Below are positions 12,069 through 24,245 of a DNA stretch of 64,000 nt, one piece after another. The position numbers and the translations under genes are program-made. Numbering within the stretch: the stretch's first letter is position 1; the number at the start of each line of letters is the position of its first letter. Source of the DNA: Lonicera japonica (taxonomy: Eukaryota > Streptophyta > Magnoliopsida > Dipsacales > Caprifoliaceae); NCBI GenBank assembly GCA_021464415.1, contig JAKCWG010000444.1, positions 1-64,000 of the forward strand. Direction: 5' to 3'. The notes under the pieces are model-generated. The model was given only the letters and a program-made list of their open reading frames with translations, had not been told where the DNA came from and did no database searches.

Positions 12069-13197
12069 CACTACAAGAAAAATGGCTTAATATGTCGCTT
12101 TTATTGTTTAAAATATGTCGGTTGAGTCAAGAATGACATAAAAGGTTAAAAAGTGTCACATTTGTGTCGCCTTTTAAGATTTTATAGCTATTGCTTCAGT
12201 TCAGTTGAAACCGACATAAATAATGAATAATCATCTCAGTTTTTAAGTGACATATTTATTTATGACAATTATTATGTAAAGCGACACAATAAGTTCACTA
12301 TAATTCATGCGCCTTTTAAGTTTTTTAGAAGTACGTAGTTACTATGTCAGTTTTACAGTAATCAACATTAATACGGACTAAATATGTCAGTTTTTAAAGG
12401 ACTTATTTACTTATAATAATATATGATGGTCATTTGAAAAGACGACATAATAAAATATACTTTTAATTCCTATACAAAATCTAAAATATGCGTGCAACCT
12501 TTTGAAATCCTGAACATTTTAGAATTTTCCTAAAACTATACTAAAACCAAAAACCCTAAATACAATACACAACTAATATAAATATAGGGCACTTAATCTC
12601 CGCAAAAATATGCAATATTATACTTGGATTGGTGATTTTAAGTGCTTTTGTTGAAATTAAATAGATTTTTTGTTGTTATATGTGAGATTAATTCGTTTGT
12701 GGACGTTGGGAATATAAAGATTTGGTTTTATATGTTCATAAATAATGGCAGAGACATATTTGTTAAATTATATAACGGAATGGTACATCTTATACTTTAA
12801 AGAAAGATTTTTATCATATAAGTGTCTTAGCCTAACTGGTAGAACACCAGTGTTACTACCCTAGATATCATGGTTCGAATTCCCTCCACAACATTTAAAA
12901 AATGAATAATCAATTATGCAATTTAAAAAGGGAAAAAAGAAAAACAACGAAAAAGATATTAAGAAATATTAAAATATATTTTTTATTTTGTGTAAAACGT
13001 ATAATATATAATATAATAATATTTTAAAAAAATATGACGCTTTTGTGTGGGAGCATCATACTTAAGGTTACATTTATGTCGGTTTTACGAACATATATGA
13101 CACCCACAATTATGTCGCTTTATGAGTTGTAAAAAATAACATAAATAGCGATAAATGTCACTTAAAAAATGACATAATAGGCCTTTTTCTTGTAGTG
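12069..13197. mobile_element. Non-autonomous CACTA transposon
   Basis: 1129 bp with terminal inverted repeats CACTACAAGAAAAA at the left and the reverse complement (TTTTTCTTGTAGTG) at the right. The TSD is 3 bp, TCA (12066-12068 and 13198-13200). Both ends carry subterminal copies of TATGTCGCTTT and GACATAA motifs, as in plant En/Spm elements where the transposase binds. There is no transposase frame. It splits the protease of the Athila-like element: the gag frame resumes after the insertion, shifted exactly as 1129 plus 3 bp predicts. Confidence 0.95.
12821..12890 (+). other. tRNA-like Pol III promoter module inside the CACTA element
   Basis: It has an A-box-like TTAGCCTAACTGG and a B-box-like GGTTCGAATTCC about 43 bp apart, in a sequence about 70 bp long that resembles a decayed tRNA. 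It could be a tRNA pseudogene or the head of a SINE. I could not see a SINE 3' tail with confidence. Confidence 0.5.
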
Positions 13198-16100
13198 TCA
13201 TCGTAAAAGTTGCAGAATTTTATTATCCTGTCGATTTCATCGTCCTTGATACCCACCCTACCCAAGGTAAGCATATTCCTATCATCTTAGGCCGACCTTT
13301 CCTAGCCACAGCTAATGCTCTAATAAATTGTCGAAATGGTAATATGACCTTAACATTTAGAAACATGAAGGTTGAGGTTAACGTTTTTAGCCTCATGAAA
13401 CAACTCGGTGATGTTGAATCCGTAGAAGAACTTTACCTTATAGAGTCATTCGTGTCACAAACATTTAATTCAACTCACCCAAAAGACCCTCTTCTCCATT
13501 GCTTAACACATTTCAAGTCCGACATAGGTGAAAATAACATCATTAATGAGGTTAATACCTTACTAGACTCTATTCCAGTACTCGAAACGTTAAATTATAT
13601 CACTAAATTTGAACCATTACCTTTGCATGTGCCTCATAAGAAAGAAGCCCCTAAGTTAGAGTTGAAGCCTTTACCCGAGAACTTGAAATACGCCTTTTTA
13701 GGTCCATCAGAAACTCTACCTGTAGTAGTTGCATCTGATTTAACTGCTAACCAGGAAGAAAAATTACTTAATGTTCTTAGGGAAAATAAAAAAGCTATAG
13801 GGTGGTCCATAGATGATATAAAAGGGATTAGTCCCTTAGTGGTTCAACTTAGAATTCATTTAGAAGAAGATGCTAAACCTTCTAGGCAACCTCAGAGAAG
13901 ACTTAACCCCAACATGAAAGAAGTAGTCCAAGCTGAGGTAATTAAACTTCTTGATGCAGGAATTATATATCCTATATCAGATAGTCAGTGGGTTAGCCCA
14001 GTTCAAGTAGTCCCGAAAAAGTCCGGAATCAGTGGTACCAAATGAGAAAAATGAACTAATACCAACACGCGTCCAAACAGGGTGGCGAGTGTGTATTGAC
14101 TATCGAAAACTTAGTAGTGTAACTAGGAAAGACCACTTTCCTTTGCCTTTTGTTGACCAAGTGTTAGAAAAAATTGCTGGCCAAGCCTTCTACTGTTTCT
14201 TAGATGGTTATTCCGGATATAATCAAATTCCAATTCACCCTGATGACCAAGATAAGACTACGTTCACTTGTCCATTTGGGATATTTGCTTATCGTCGTAT
14301 GCACTTTGGTCTTTGTAATGCCCCTACTACATTTCAGCGATGCATGATGAGTCTCTTTAGTGACATGGTAGAAAAAATTCTTGATGTTTTCATGGATGAC
14401 TTCTCTGTATTTGGCTCATCATTTGAGTAGTGTTTATATCATTTATTTCTCGTCTTAAAACGTTGTCATGAGACTAACTTAGTTCTTAATTGGGAGAAAT
14501 GTCATTTTATGGTAAAGAGGGGCATTGTCCTAAGCCATTTAGTCTCTAGTAAAGGTATAGAGGTTGACAAGGCAAAAATTGAACTTATTTCTAATCTACC
14601 TGTTCCTAAGTCAGTTAAAGATATTAGTGCTTTCCTAGGTCATGCAGGTTTCTACAGGCGTTTCATAAAAGATTTTAGCAAAATAGCAAGGCCCTTAACT
14701 CACTTATTAGGAAATGATATCCCACTTATCTTTGATGATGCTTGTCATTCTGCTTTTGAGAAATTAAAAATTGCTCTTACTACTGCACCCATTATTCGAT
14801 CACCTGACTAGAATCTACCTTTTGAAATAATGTGTGATGCGTCAGATTACGCCATAGGAGCCGTTTTAGGACAAAGAGTGGATAAGTTACCTTACGTAAT
14901 TTATTATGCTAGTAAAACATTGAATGAGGCACAACAAAATTACTCCACCACAGAGAAAGAATTGTTGGCTATAGTCTTTTCTCTAGATAAGTTTCGCTCC
15001 TACTTAATAGGATCTAAATTCATCATTTTTACCGATCATTTTGCTCTTCGACATCTTCTTTCAAAGAAAGATGTTAAGCCTCGTCTCATACGATGGATCC
15101 TTTTACTTCAAGAATTCGACCTTGAAATCCGTGACAAAGCTGGAAAAGAAAATGTCGTCGCTGACCATTTATCTCGTTTAGTGATTGAGTCCATAGGAGA
15201 TTACATTCCAATTTCTAAAACCTTTCCTGATGAACAATTACTTGAAATCTCTCAAGTACCCTGGTACGCCGACATAGTTAATTATCTTGTGACCAACCAA
15301 CTACCTTCTCATTAGTCTAAACCTGATAGGGACAAATTCTTAGCCAAAGTGAAAGAATATTATTGGGATGACCCCTATTTGTTTAAATATTGTTAAGACC
15401 AAATTATTCATCGATGTCTCCCCGAACCTGAGCAAGAGTCTGTTATTTCTTTTTGTCATGACCAGGCTTGTGGTGGTCATTTTAGTGCGAGACGAACCGC
15501 TGCAAAAATTTTGCAGTCAGGATTTTATTGGCCTACTATTTTTAAAGACACTCATAATTATTGTGTAGCTTGTCCTCGATGTCAACACTTAGGTAAAATA
15601 ACTAAGAGAAATGAATGGCCTCAACAACCAATCTTAATAGTTGAAATTTTTGACTTATGGGGTATTGATTTCATGGGTCCCTTCCCAAATTCTCACGGTT
15701 TTACCTACATTCTCCTAGCTATTGATTATGTGTCAAAATGGGTTGAAGCTATAGCAACTAAGAAAGCTGACCATAGAGTTGTCGTTAATTTCTTAAAAGA
15801 TACCATACTTCCTAGGTTTGGTACACCTCAGGCTATAATTAGTGATAATGGAACCCATTTTTGTAATAAGTGTCTAATAGGGAAATTAAACATATTATGG
15901 AAACAACAGTTAATACTTTAAGAAAAGATTGGGCAATTCGACTTTCAGATGCTTTGTGGGCCTACCGCACTGCATATAAAACTCCAATAGGAATGTCTCC
16001 TTATAGACTAGTATATGGTAAGGCCTGTTATCTTCCTGTTGAACTTGAGCATCAAGCCTATTGGGCCATTAAAACTATGAATTTTGAAATAGATAAAGCA

Positions 16101-16469
16101 GGTGAACAATGAAAACTCCAACTTAATGAGTTAGAAGAAATACGTAATGATGCTTATGAAAGTTCTAAAATTTACAAAGCAAAAACTAAAATAGAACATG
16201 ACAAGCACATCTTAAGAAAATAATTTTCTCCAGGACAAAAGGTTCTTCTGTATAACTCTCGGTTAGAGTTATTTCCTGGTAAACTAAGGTCATGTTGGTC
16301 TGGCCCCTATATTGTTCACAAAGTGTCATGCCACGGTGCTATAGAAGTTCAAGATCCTAAGAATGGATAAATTTTTAAAGTTAATGCTCAGTGTCTAAAA
16401 CCATTTTTAGAACTTCAAACTAGAGCAATCGAAGAAACATTACTTGTTGATCTTGTGTACCATGAATAG
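13198..16469 (+). pseudogene. pol: pol of the Athila-like element (protease end, RT, RNase H, integrase)
   Basis: The rest of the protease and linker (13201-13700, with ILGRPFLATANALINC) leads into RT. RT is VCIDYRKL, then FLDGYSGYNQIPI, MHFGLCNAPTTFQRCM and VFMDDFSVFG, the catalytic YxDD equivalent, at about 14389-14418. RNase H is at 14830-15190 ([30 protein letters not shown]). Integrase is at 15511-16112, with a zinc-finger half ending CPRCQHLGK and core residues in GIDFMGPF and SDNGTHF. A frame change lies near 14030. Stops lie at 14428, 14809, 15313, 15394, 16110, 16221 and 16368, and the frame ends at 16467. An internal deletion near 15870 removes the segment that should carry the third catalytic residue (Glu) of integrase. 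Confidence 0.92.
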
Positions 16470-18393
16470 ATTATATTTCATTATTATTTGAATTTTCTTT
16501 TTGGATAGTATGTTTTTCTCAACTTGATTCGCCTGGCTGAAGGCGTTAAACTTAGCGCTCATGGGAGGCAACCCATTTGGTGTGTTTGAATTTCCCATCT
16601 CTCTCAACATTGTCCATTTATTTTCACTCTGTTTGGGGGTGTTCTTCTTTAAACACTGAGGACAGTGTTTTGATTTGTTTGGGGGTGGGAAAGTTTTCAA
16701 AAATGGAAATTAATTTTTTTGAAAATATTAAAATAGAGTCGTTTTGGTTTAGTACCCTATCCATGATATAAATGAATTTACCGATGACCCACCTTATGAA
16801 TGCTTAGAATTGTTATTGTCTAAACTCTAAGTTTATTTTGTTACTCGAATATATATAAATCTAGACATTGCACTATGAGCTCTATTCAAAGTATTTTTCA
16901 ACTGCACAAACAGCCGTCTAATGTAATGTAAATTGAAAAGTAATCGAATTTCTAAGGAGCTAGAGAAATAACAGTGGAGACTTAATAACCCTGTGAGACT
17001 TTGAGCCATTCATCATTTGTAGAGGGTATATACGCAAACTCGGAGTCATAAGATGACTCAACTATTGTTCATACCGTATTAAGTCGTTGTATAGTCTCAT
17101 TATTCTTTTTCATATTTTGATTAATTACTGAGAATGAAATCTCTTTCGAGTTAAGAGAAACATAGGCCTTGTAATTTATTTGAGACGTGATCATCATGCT
17201 GACCCATAGAGAGGATAATAGGCCTTCTTTCTTTTTCACAATAAGCCTTCAACCGTCATATATATTTATCGCTAGTAGCCCTTTGAGCCTATAAAAAACA
17301 ACCTTTTCTTTGTTTACCCATATCCCTAAAACCCCATTTATTTCTGAGAAGTTAGAAAGATTGTGAAAGAAGAAAGGGAAGGGAACAAGCTAAATAAAAA
17401 AAATTAATGAATGAAAAAAAAATGTTCGGAAAAAAAAATGAAGATAGAAAATGTTTGAAAGAAAAGAAAAGAAAAGAAAAAGAAAAATGACTGTAATGTT
17501 TGAAGTGAATGAGAAAATTCAAAGTTGAATGAAGTATATATTTATATTGTTCCCTACTAAAGTGATATTGAAGACCCTACCTTCTCAGAGATAATTATTC
17601 CTTATGCCCATATTTAACCCGCATGTTAACCCGATAAAGTCCTATTTGATCTATGGTTAGGTATGGTAGGATGTGAAAAATAGATGAGAAGGTGCTATGG
17701 TGGGTAACTCGACATTCTCAAATAAAGTAGTTAATATTCCTTCCATGAGACTAAAAATTTATTCATATGCGTTTTTTCTAATTAGTATGTGAGCTATTTG
17801 AATTTGAAATCCTTCTCACATACAAGAGAGATATTACTAACCAAATTTCAAGAGTGTCATTTTTTTTCAAAGAGAGTATATCCAGTGAGATTTGGAGTCA
17901 AAGCAACCTTTTCGAAGGTAATGTAGTAATTCCTTTCCTTGGATATGAAAAGTTATATTAGATAAGCTGTCCACACACACACACACACACTTCCTTTTTG
18001 AGCTTGTTCTGTAATGTTTATTTTTATATCATTTTAGTAGCTCACTACATATGGTGAATTGGACATTGCCGATTCTTGTCTTTCGTAAATGTAGGTGACG
18101 AGGAATTCTTTGAGAAAAAAATAAGTAAAAAATCAAAATTGATTTCTATTTTTATAAAGTTTGGGGGCGTCTTTACTGCAAACCCTCACGAGGCTATAAC
18201 TCGTCCACTTTGGTAACTTAGTGGTTTAAGGCCTTATTGCATACGGTAAATGCAATCGAGAGTAACCAGCAAAAGTAGTACACCTGAGTAGAATAGGATT
18301 TTATTTTTTTAAAGTTTTTTATTTTGGTCTCTTATCTATGTTTGATACTTTATGTTTGCTCGAGGACTAGCAAAAGGTTGTTCGGGGGTAGTT
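16470..18393 (+). other. 3' non-coding region of the Athila-like element
   Basis: About 1.9 kb between integrase and the 3' LTR. Some Athila elements encode an env-like protein here, but I see no such frame. It includes the CTGAGGACAGTG...TTTGGGGGTG motif (about 16655-16688) that follows pol in this branch. It also has an A/G-rich tract (17340-17490) and (CA)n at about 17972-17990. The likely 3' purine tract is GGGGGTAGTT at 18384-18393. Confidence 0.7.
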
Positions 18394-19626
18394 TGATAAG
18401 TGCCCAAATTTATTATTTTAACCCGAAAATAATATTTTGTTATAATATAATTAAAGCTTAAATTATGGAGGATTAATATTTATTTTGTTATTTTGTAGGA
18501 AAGAAGTAAATTATAATAACAAGCCTAAAAAGGAGGAAGAAGTCTACTGAAGATCAAAAAGAAGATAAAGAACAAAGAATATTCCAATTCAATATTCTCT
18601 CCTAATTTGAATATAACTCCTTATTCTCTCTCTTAATTAGAATCCTAATTGATCTCAAAGTTTTTATTTTCTCTATAATTCTAGTTTCCTAAACCTTGTA
18701 AACTTCTATTTCTTATTCCTATATATAGACCCATTCTCTACACCTAAAAAGGGAGAAGAAAAATAGATAGAATTTAGATATTATTAGAGAGTTCTAGAGA
18801 GAGAAAATCCTCCCGTGCAGCCGAAGTATTGAAGGAGAAGAAGTGGATAGCGTAAAGCCGTGCGGTACACGCTAATTCGAGCATTTCAAACAGGGGTGCT
18901 TTCTAGCTTTCTAATTTTTTATAGTTTGTATTTAAGTACTTTAATTTTAATTTTAATAATGAATTATTATTTTGTTTTAATGTGTTATTTATTTAATATG
19001 CTTGGCTAAATTATCTCCCAAAGGGGAGGGATGAAACCACTATGGATGTAATGGGATTAATTTAATTCTAATTGATTTTTAATTATTCGTCCTGAATTAA
19101 AATAGTTTTTGAAATTACCATTATTATAACATGTGTTTTCTTTCTAGTACTTTAATTGTTTTTAAAATAAAGGAAGGATCTCTTGTGATCACCAATTTGG
19201 GGATACAGGCGTTACTTATTTTTGTTTACATTAGTTTTAAAGAAAGAATGATGGTAATTTTGAATTTGTTTATATAGTAGGGATGAATGTTAAAAGTATA
19301 ATTATATATGTTTTTGTTTATATCCATGGTGGCGGATTCTCTTTCCTTGGGATTTTCTATTATTGATTACTTGCTTCTTGATTTAATTTAATTAGTTTAG
19401 TTTCTTAGTTTAGATAATTTCAAAATCAAAATTTAAAAATTGTTTTAATTTGGTTCGTAAAATATTGGATTTCGACAAACTCTCCTAGATATTAGCTTGG
19501 TTTTGGATTGACTCCTACTTATACGCTATACTAATTTAATTATTTTACATAAAGTAGGGTTTTTTATTGCATTTAAGTGTGGATTTAAGCAACGATAAAT
19601 TAATTATAAAAATTCCAATTAAATCA
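18394..19626 (+). repeat. Athila-like 3' LTR
   Basis: 1233 bp starting TGATAAGTGCCC directly after the purine tract and ending TTAAATCA before the ACAAG duplication. It is highly similar to 7129-8389. Confidence 0.92.
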
Positions 19627-19631
19627 ACAAG

Positions 19632-19868
19632 TGTAATCTTTCTCGCTACACTCAACAAGTGTTGTTCTTCTCACAACACTTTACAAGTGTGATTCTACTC
19701 ATCACACTCAACAAGTATGATTCTACTCACCACACTCAATATAAGAATTAACCTTCTTGCTATCCTATGAGATAAACCTCTCACAATTGATGAATAAAGA
19801 TAGTTTGGTGATTCACACCAATAAACAAGAAATCTCAAATGTATTTAAAGATTACAAATGAAACTTAC
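19632..19868 (-). repeat. Copia 3' LTR, piece 2 of 3
   Basis: Continues the copia LTR after the Athila-like insertion and matches about 27877-28110 of the intact copy. It stops at CTTAC, where another LTR entered. Confidence 0.85.
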
Positions 19869-22617
19869 TGACTACGCTCAGAAACGCGTAATTAATACAC
19901 CCAAGTGCAGGCGGTCAAGTTATAATATATTTACTTAGAAGTCCAAGGTCGAACCACAGAGAAGGATGATAATCTTACTATTCTAGTTAAACTTTCAACA
20001 GGGAGAAAGAAGAAAAGAAAAATAAAATAAAGAAAAGATAATAAATTTTTTTAAAATGGGAAAGAATAGAATAAGAAATTAAATTTAAAACTTAAAAGAA
20101 AATAAATAAATAATTAAATAAATATAAATAAATATAAATAGAAAATAAATAAATATAAATATAAATAAAATAAATAAATAAAGCAAGGATAAAATAAGCA
20201 GCAACTAAAACAAGTGTCTAATAAAATGGGAAAAGAGCGTTAGGGGTATCCATAGTTATGACATTACAGATAGTATGACCAACCGATTCAAGAGATGACT
20301 GTAGACCTGAGTTCCTATTAAAAATGAATGTCCTTAGCTTACCAATTATTAAATACTAAAATTCACGAGCATATCATGAGAAGTGCATGACAAGACTCAT
20401 ACAAGCTGCATGGAAATTTAGTTTTCTATAAGGGAACTTATAATTTATTTAACAAAAATTGATTTTCACTTAGTAATGCTAGTGCGTGACAAAAACAAAC
20501 TAGATTTAATCAATTTTACTAAATATCGAAAGCTTAACTCATTTCTAAGGTTTGATTATGCGTATGCATGACATACATCAAAACCGTTCTTAAAAAGTCA
20601 TTAAAAGCTAAAATTGGCACTATTTCGGTATCGATTTTGGAATGACACCAAAACATCGCTCAAAGCTCCCAAATTACTTGGATAACTAACTCAGCTCAAT
20701 AAAGGATAAGGACCGTCCTCTATTCATCCCCGTTAGAGTTTTAGTACAAAAATTCATAATTTGAGGTTTTTCGGTTCTTTTGTCGAATAATCGAGAAATA
20801 ATCTTAAAAATTCATGTTTTTAACGCATGAAAGGTTACTATTTTTTCCAGATTTATTAATTGACCTATAACCAATGAGAAATTTAAGCCACAATCATAAT
20901 TGAATCATATACTCACACTAGTTCGTCATGCTTTCGCTACGGACCCCTAACTACTAAATTACGCTAGCATATTGATGAAAATTAAGCAAAACATGATAAA
21001 TTCAATCAAAAATTTAGCAAACATATTTCTGAAATATAATTGAATAATCACGCAAAATTTCACAGCAATTAAAACTAAGGAACGATTAATAAATAAATAA
21101 AAATGGTTTAAACAAATTTCGGAAAAAAATAGCACACTGCAGTTACGAAAATCACCTACTGTCTTCAGGAAATTTCGGAATTTAGATCCCCAAGACAGTA
21201 GGGCTTTGTAGAAAATTCGATCGCGGTCGTTTTGATAGGTGGATCATCAAAATCGGCCAAGAAACGAGCAAGTTATGATTAAAATAAGAAAACACATATT
21301 TTTAGGGTTCTATACGGGAATCTAAAAAAAATCTAATAAAAATTATAAATTATGCATGGATTTCAATCATCAATCACATTCAAACACATAATTAACTAAC
21401 GATATATAAGCATTAATGAGCATTAATTGAAATAAATTAAAAATAAAATTGAATGAAAAGAAAAATTTACAGTTACGCAGTTATTGAAGAACTGTAATGG
21501 GACTCGCTTAAACTCAAATTGAAATAGAGTTATACGTTGTTTCTTCTTCAATACAAGCCATAAACCAAATGAAAATATCTCTCTGATAGTTACGCAAGGA
21601 AATTGGGAATTATTGAAGAATAAGAATGACGGCTGTTCTTCTCTACTCAAAAGAAAAAGAACGACGACTGTTTTTCTCTACTCGAAAAAAATAAGAATGA
21701 CGGCCCTTCTTCCCTTACTCAAAATTAAACCTAAAACCTAAAAAATATCATCGACATTTTATTCTTTTTTTTTTCAAAAATTCAAAAATTAATCTAATTA
21801 ATAAAATAAAATAAATAATAATAAAGATAATAATCCAAAAGCTAAAAATAGCTTTGTCGTCTATCAAGTCGTTGGCTTGAGAGACTAAGTCTTCCACCTT
21901 AACTTCTCGGGTCAGCTTAAAAATAATTAAAACTTGTTAGCCACAGGATTCGAACACTGGACTAAGCATGAGTAGAGAGCTGGTCACTTGCCATCTAGGC
22001 TAAGGACCCCATTCGATAAATATCTGCATCATAAATTTAGGTATTCTTTCGCGCTCAAACTCAATCCACTGGTGCACTGATCGTATTTCTACCATAACTT
22101 TGTACTCCGAACTCCGATTGATGCAAGGTTTTCGCCTACGCGTAGATAACTCAAAGCTCTACAACTTCTATTTCTGGAGTTTTATTCAAATTCGGCACGG
22201 ATAAATACCAGAAATTACCGGAACAGAGGCAATGCGCGCAGTGAATCTCTTCTTCATTCAAAAATTGCTCGGTTTGATTCAAATGATTCTTCTTTGCTTG
22301 GGACTGCTCTATTGGCTTCTCTTAGTCTCTTCCATCAACTTCCTTCATGCTTGAGCTTGAAATTTGCTTTCGGTTCACTTCTTGAACTCAATTTAGCTCC
22401 GAATTTGACTGACAATGACTAACTTTGGGGAATTTGCTTCTATATTCGTTCTTGTTTATTTTTAACCTGCAAAAAGGTTATAATGCACTAGAAACAAACA
22501 TACTATCCTATTTCATGATTAAAGCTCAATTCTTAACAATTTAGGATAATTAAAATTAAATTCATGCATATTAAGCCACCTAAATACATATAAAAATGCA
22601 ATATTTTGGCTTAATCA
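19869..22617 (-). mobile_element. Tat/Athila-type gypsy solo LTR, 2.75 kb
   Basis: Begins TGACTACG and ends GCTTAATCA on the plus strand, between perfect 5-bp duplications CTTAC (19864-19868 and 22618-22622). The other copia LTR lacks this sequence. Read on the minus strand it starts TGATTAAGCC and ends CTGAGCGTAGTCA. The part near that end (19895-19970) holds the phrase about the 'AGAAGTCCAAGGTCGAACC' type common near the end of plant gypsy LTRs. It has no coding region, so it is a solo LTR. It carries an A-rich AAATAAAT array at about 20095-20185 and a tRNA-like block at 21936-22010. Confidence 0.85.
21936..22010 (-). other. tRNA-like sequence inside the solo LTR
   Basis: On the minus strand a 75-bp block has TAGCCTAGATGG (A-box-like) and GTGTTCGAATCC (B-box-like) in tRNA-like spacing. 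The T-stem pairing is damaged. It may be a tRNA pseudogene or a SINE head. It resembles the module at 12821-12890, which shares CTTAGCCTA. Confidence 0.45.
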
Positions 22618-22622
22618 CTTAC

Positions 22623-23662
22623 ATCAGAGTTATCAAGATTGATCAATAAATAAGCTCAAAGATGAAGAATATGATCAATGAAATGAATTGAATACTTGAA
22701 TAACTTTGAATATATGTAAAATGAGTTTGTAGAATGATTCAAGTAAGTTAAAATATGTCTATGACCTCATATATATATATTGCAAAATCATATGACCGTT
22801 GGGGATGATTAAGAAAGGTTTTGGGTCAAAGATACACATTTTCAAATTTTCTAATAGTTAGTTTTTGACAAAAAATTCAAATTTGTTTTGATAATTTCTC
22901 TCAATTTGACCGTTGGATCATGCTCAAATTTTAGTCAAAATTGCTAAGAGATGTTTTCTAACTACTGTAAAATTTCAAAATGATCACATTCCGGGAAGGC
23001 CTCCATCATACCGTTAGATCAAAACTGTGCGAAAATTGAGCGAATTTTAAATGTAAAATAAAAATATTTTTAAAATTTAACAATTTAGTTCCAAATACAA
23101 TTCTAATGTTTTGTGAGCCTCAAAGATATGTTTCTAAGATACTTATTTTTATTAGAGCTTAAAATATGATCATTTAAAATTAATATGAATTTATTTTGAA
23201 ACTCGGTCTTTGTAAAATGATGTTTTTCAAATAAATTCAATTTCAAACTTTTTTGAATCAATCTTAAAAGATGCATGAATATGTTTGAGCCATAGAGATT
23301 GATCAATCACGAAACTTAACATAAATCCTAAGCACTCATCAATTATCGAATTAACGAGTCTTCGAATGCTTTGATTTGTTTCTTCAATATGATCTTCACT
23401 TGCATCATTTGCCTTGAAACTTTTTCATCTATTCCTTTGATCTTTGATCTTCAAGAATTACATGAGTTCATGTGAGAGTAGAGAGAATCTCGTGGAGTGG
23501 TGATACACTTGATAAGATTTCGATTTTAGTTCTCGGGATATTTCGGGAAAAACAATGCAGCTTGTTAAATCAGTTTAAACTAGATACATTTAAAATACAT
23601 GTAAAATACACATGATTAACCTTTTGTCATTATCAAAATAAGATTAAGACTTTAGGTCAACA
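22623..23662 (-). repeat. Copia 3' LTR, piece 3 of 3
   Basis: Matches 28110-29143 of the intact copy and ends TCAACA at the junction with the internal purine tract. Confidence 0.88.
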
Positions 23663-24245
23663 ATCTCCCCCTTTTTGATGGTGACAATAAATTAATGTGT
23701 GTTTACAATAGTAAGCATAAATAACATATAAATGTAAATAAATAATATGCTCCCCCTCAATTTATGCAAAGATGACAATTAAAAAGTATTGCAAATATTT
23801 GAGATAGTTTGAAATATATATATATATATATATATTTTAAAATAAAGCTTTCAAAAGTATAAATGTAGAAAAGTATTTAAAGCATTTAAAATCTTACCAC
23901 AACATTTAAAGATAGTATAAAAAATCTTACCACAACATTTAAAGTCAGTATAAAAATTCTTACCACAGTAAAACAATCTTATCGCAGCATCAACATCATA
24001 CACACATTTTCTCCCCCTATGTCAACATCAAAAAAGGATCTAGACCATGCGAGGGCGATGGATTCTAGATGCACGCAGGGGGCGCTGTATATTTTGACTT
24101 TTAGGATGACAGCTTTTCGTCTTCGGGATTCTTTCAGTGCTAGATGCCTCTTATCCCCTCTTTCTTGTTATTTCCCTTGAGATCCATTTTCTTCTTATAA
24201 CTTTTATAGAGGGTACCCATGAGGAACGAAAAGTAAATCACAAGT
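23663..24245 (-). other. Copia 3' internal region with repeated purine tracts
   Basis: Read on the element's strand, a purine tract AAAAAGGGGGAGAT (23663-23676) directly precedes the 3' LTR. Further AGGGGGAG copies lie near 23750-23758 and 24010-24017. A (TA)n run is at about 23817-23834. The part from about 24035 is GC-richer and may already belong to the captured LBD segment as upstream sequence. Confidence 0.6.

Larger units (their letters stand above)
7129..19626 (+). mobile_element. Athila-like Ty3/gypsy element, nearly full length
   Basis: A 12.5-kb element with LTRs at 7129-8389 and 18394-19626, both starting TGATAAGTGCCC and ending TTAAATCA. TSDs are perfect: ACAAG at 7124-7128 and 19627-19631. 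The primer site TGGCGCCGTTGCC follows the 5' LTR and a G-rich tract precedes the 3' LTR. The internal order is a long leader, gag, protease (split by a CACTA element), RT, RNase H and integrase. About 1.9 kb without a recognisable env frame follows. It has no chromodomain, which agrees with the Athila/Tat branch. Many stops, a frameshift and an integrase deletion make it inactive. It lies in the left LTR of the copia element. Confidence 0.93.

Noticed and set aside
16440..16700. Possible env-like or extra frame after integrase
   Set aside because: It is short, on the minus strand, and overlaps the conserved non-coding motif after pol. No signal peptide or membrane segment is present.
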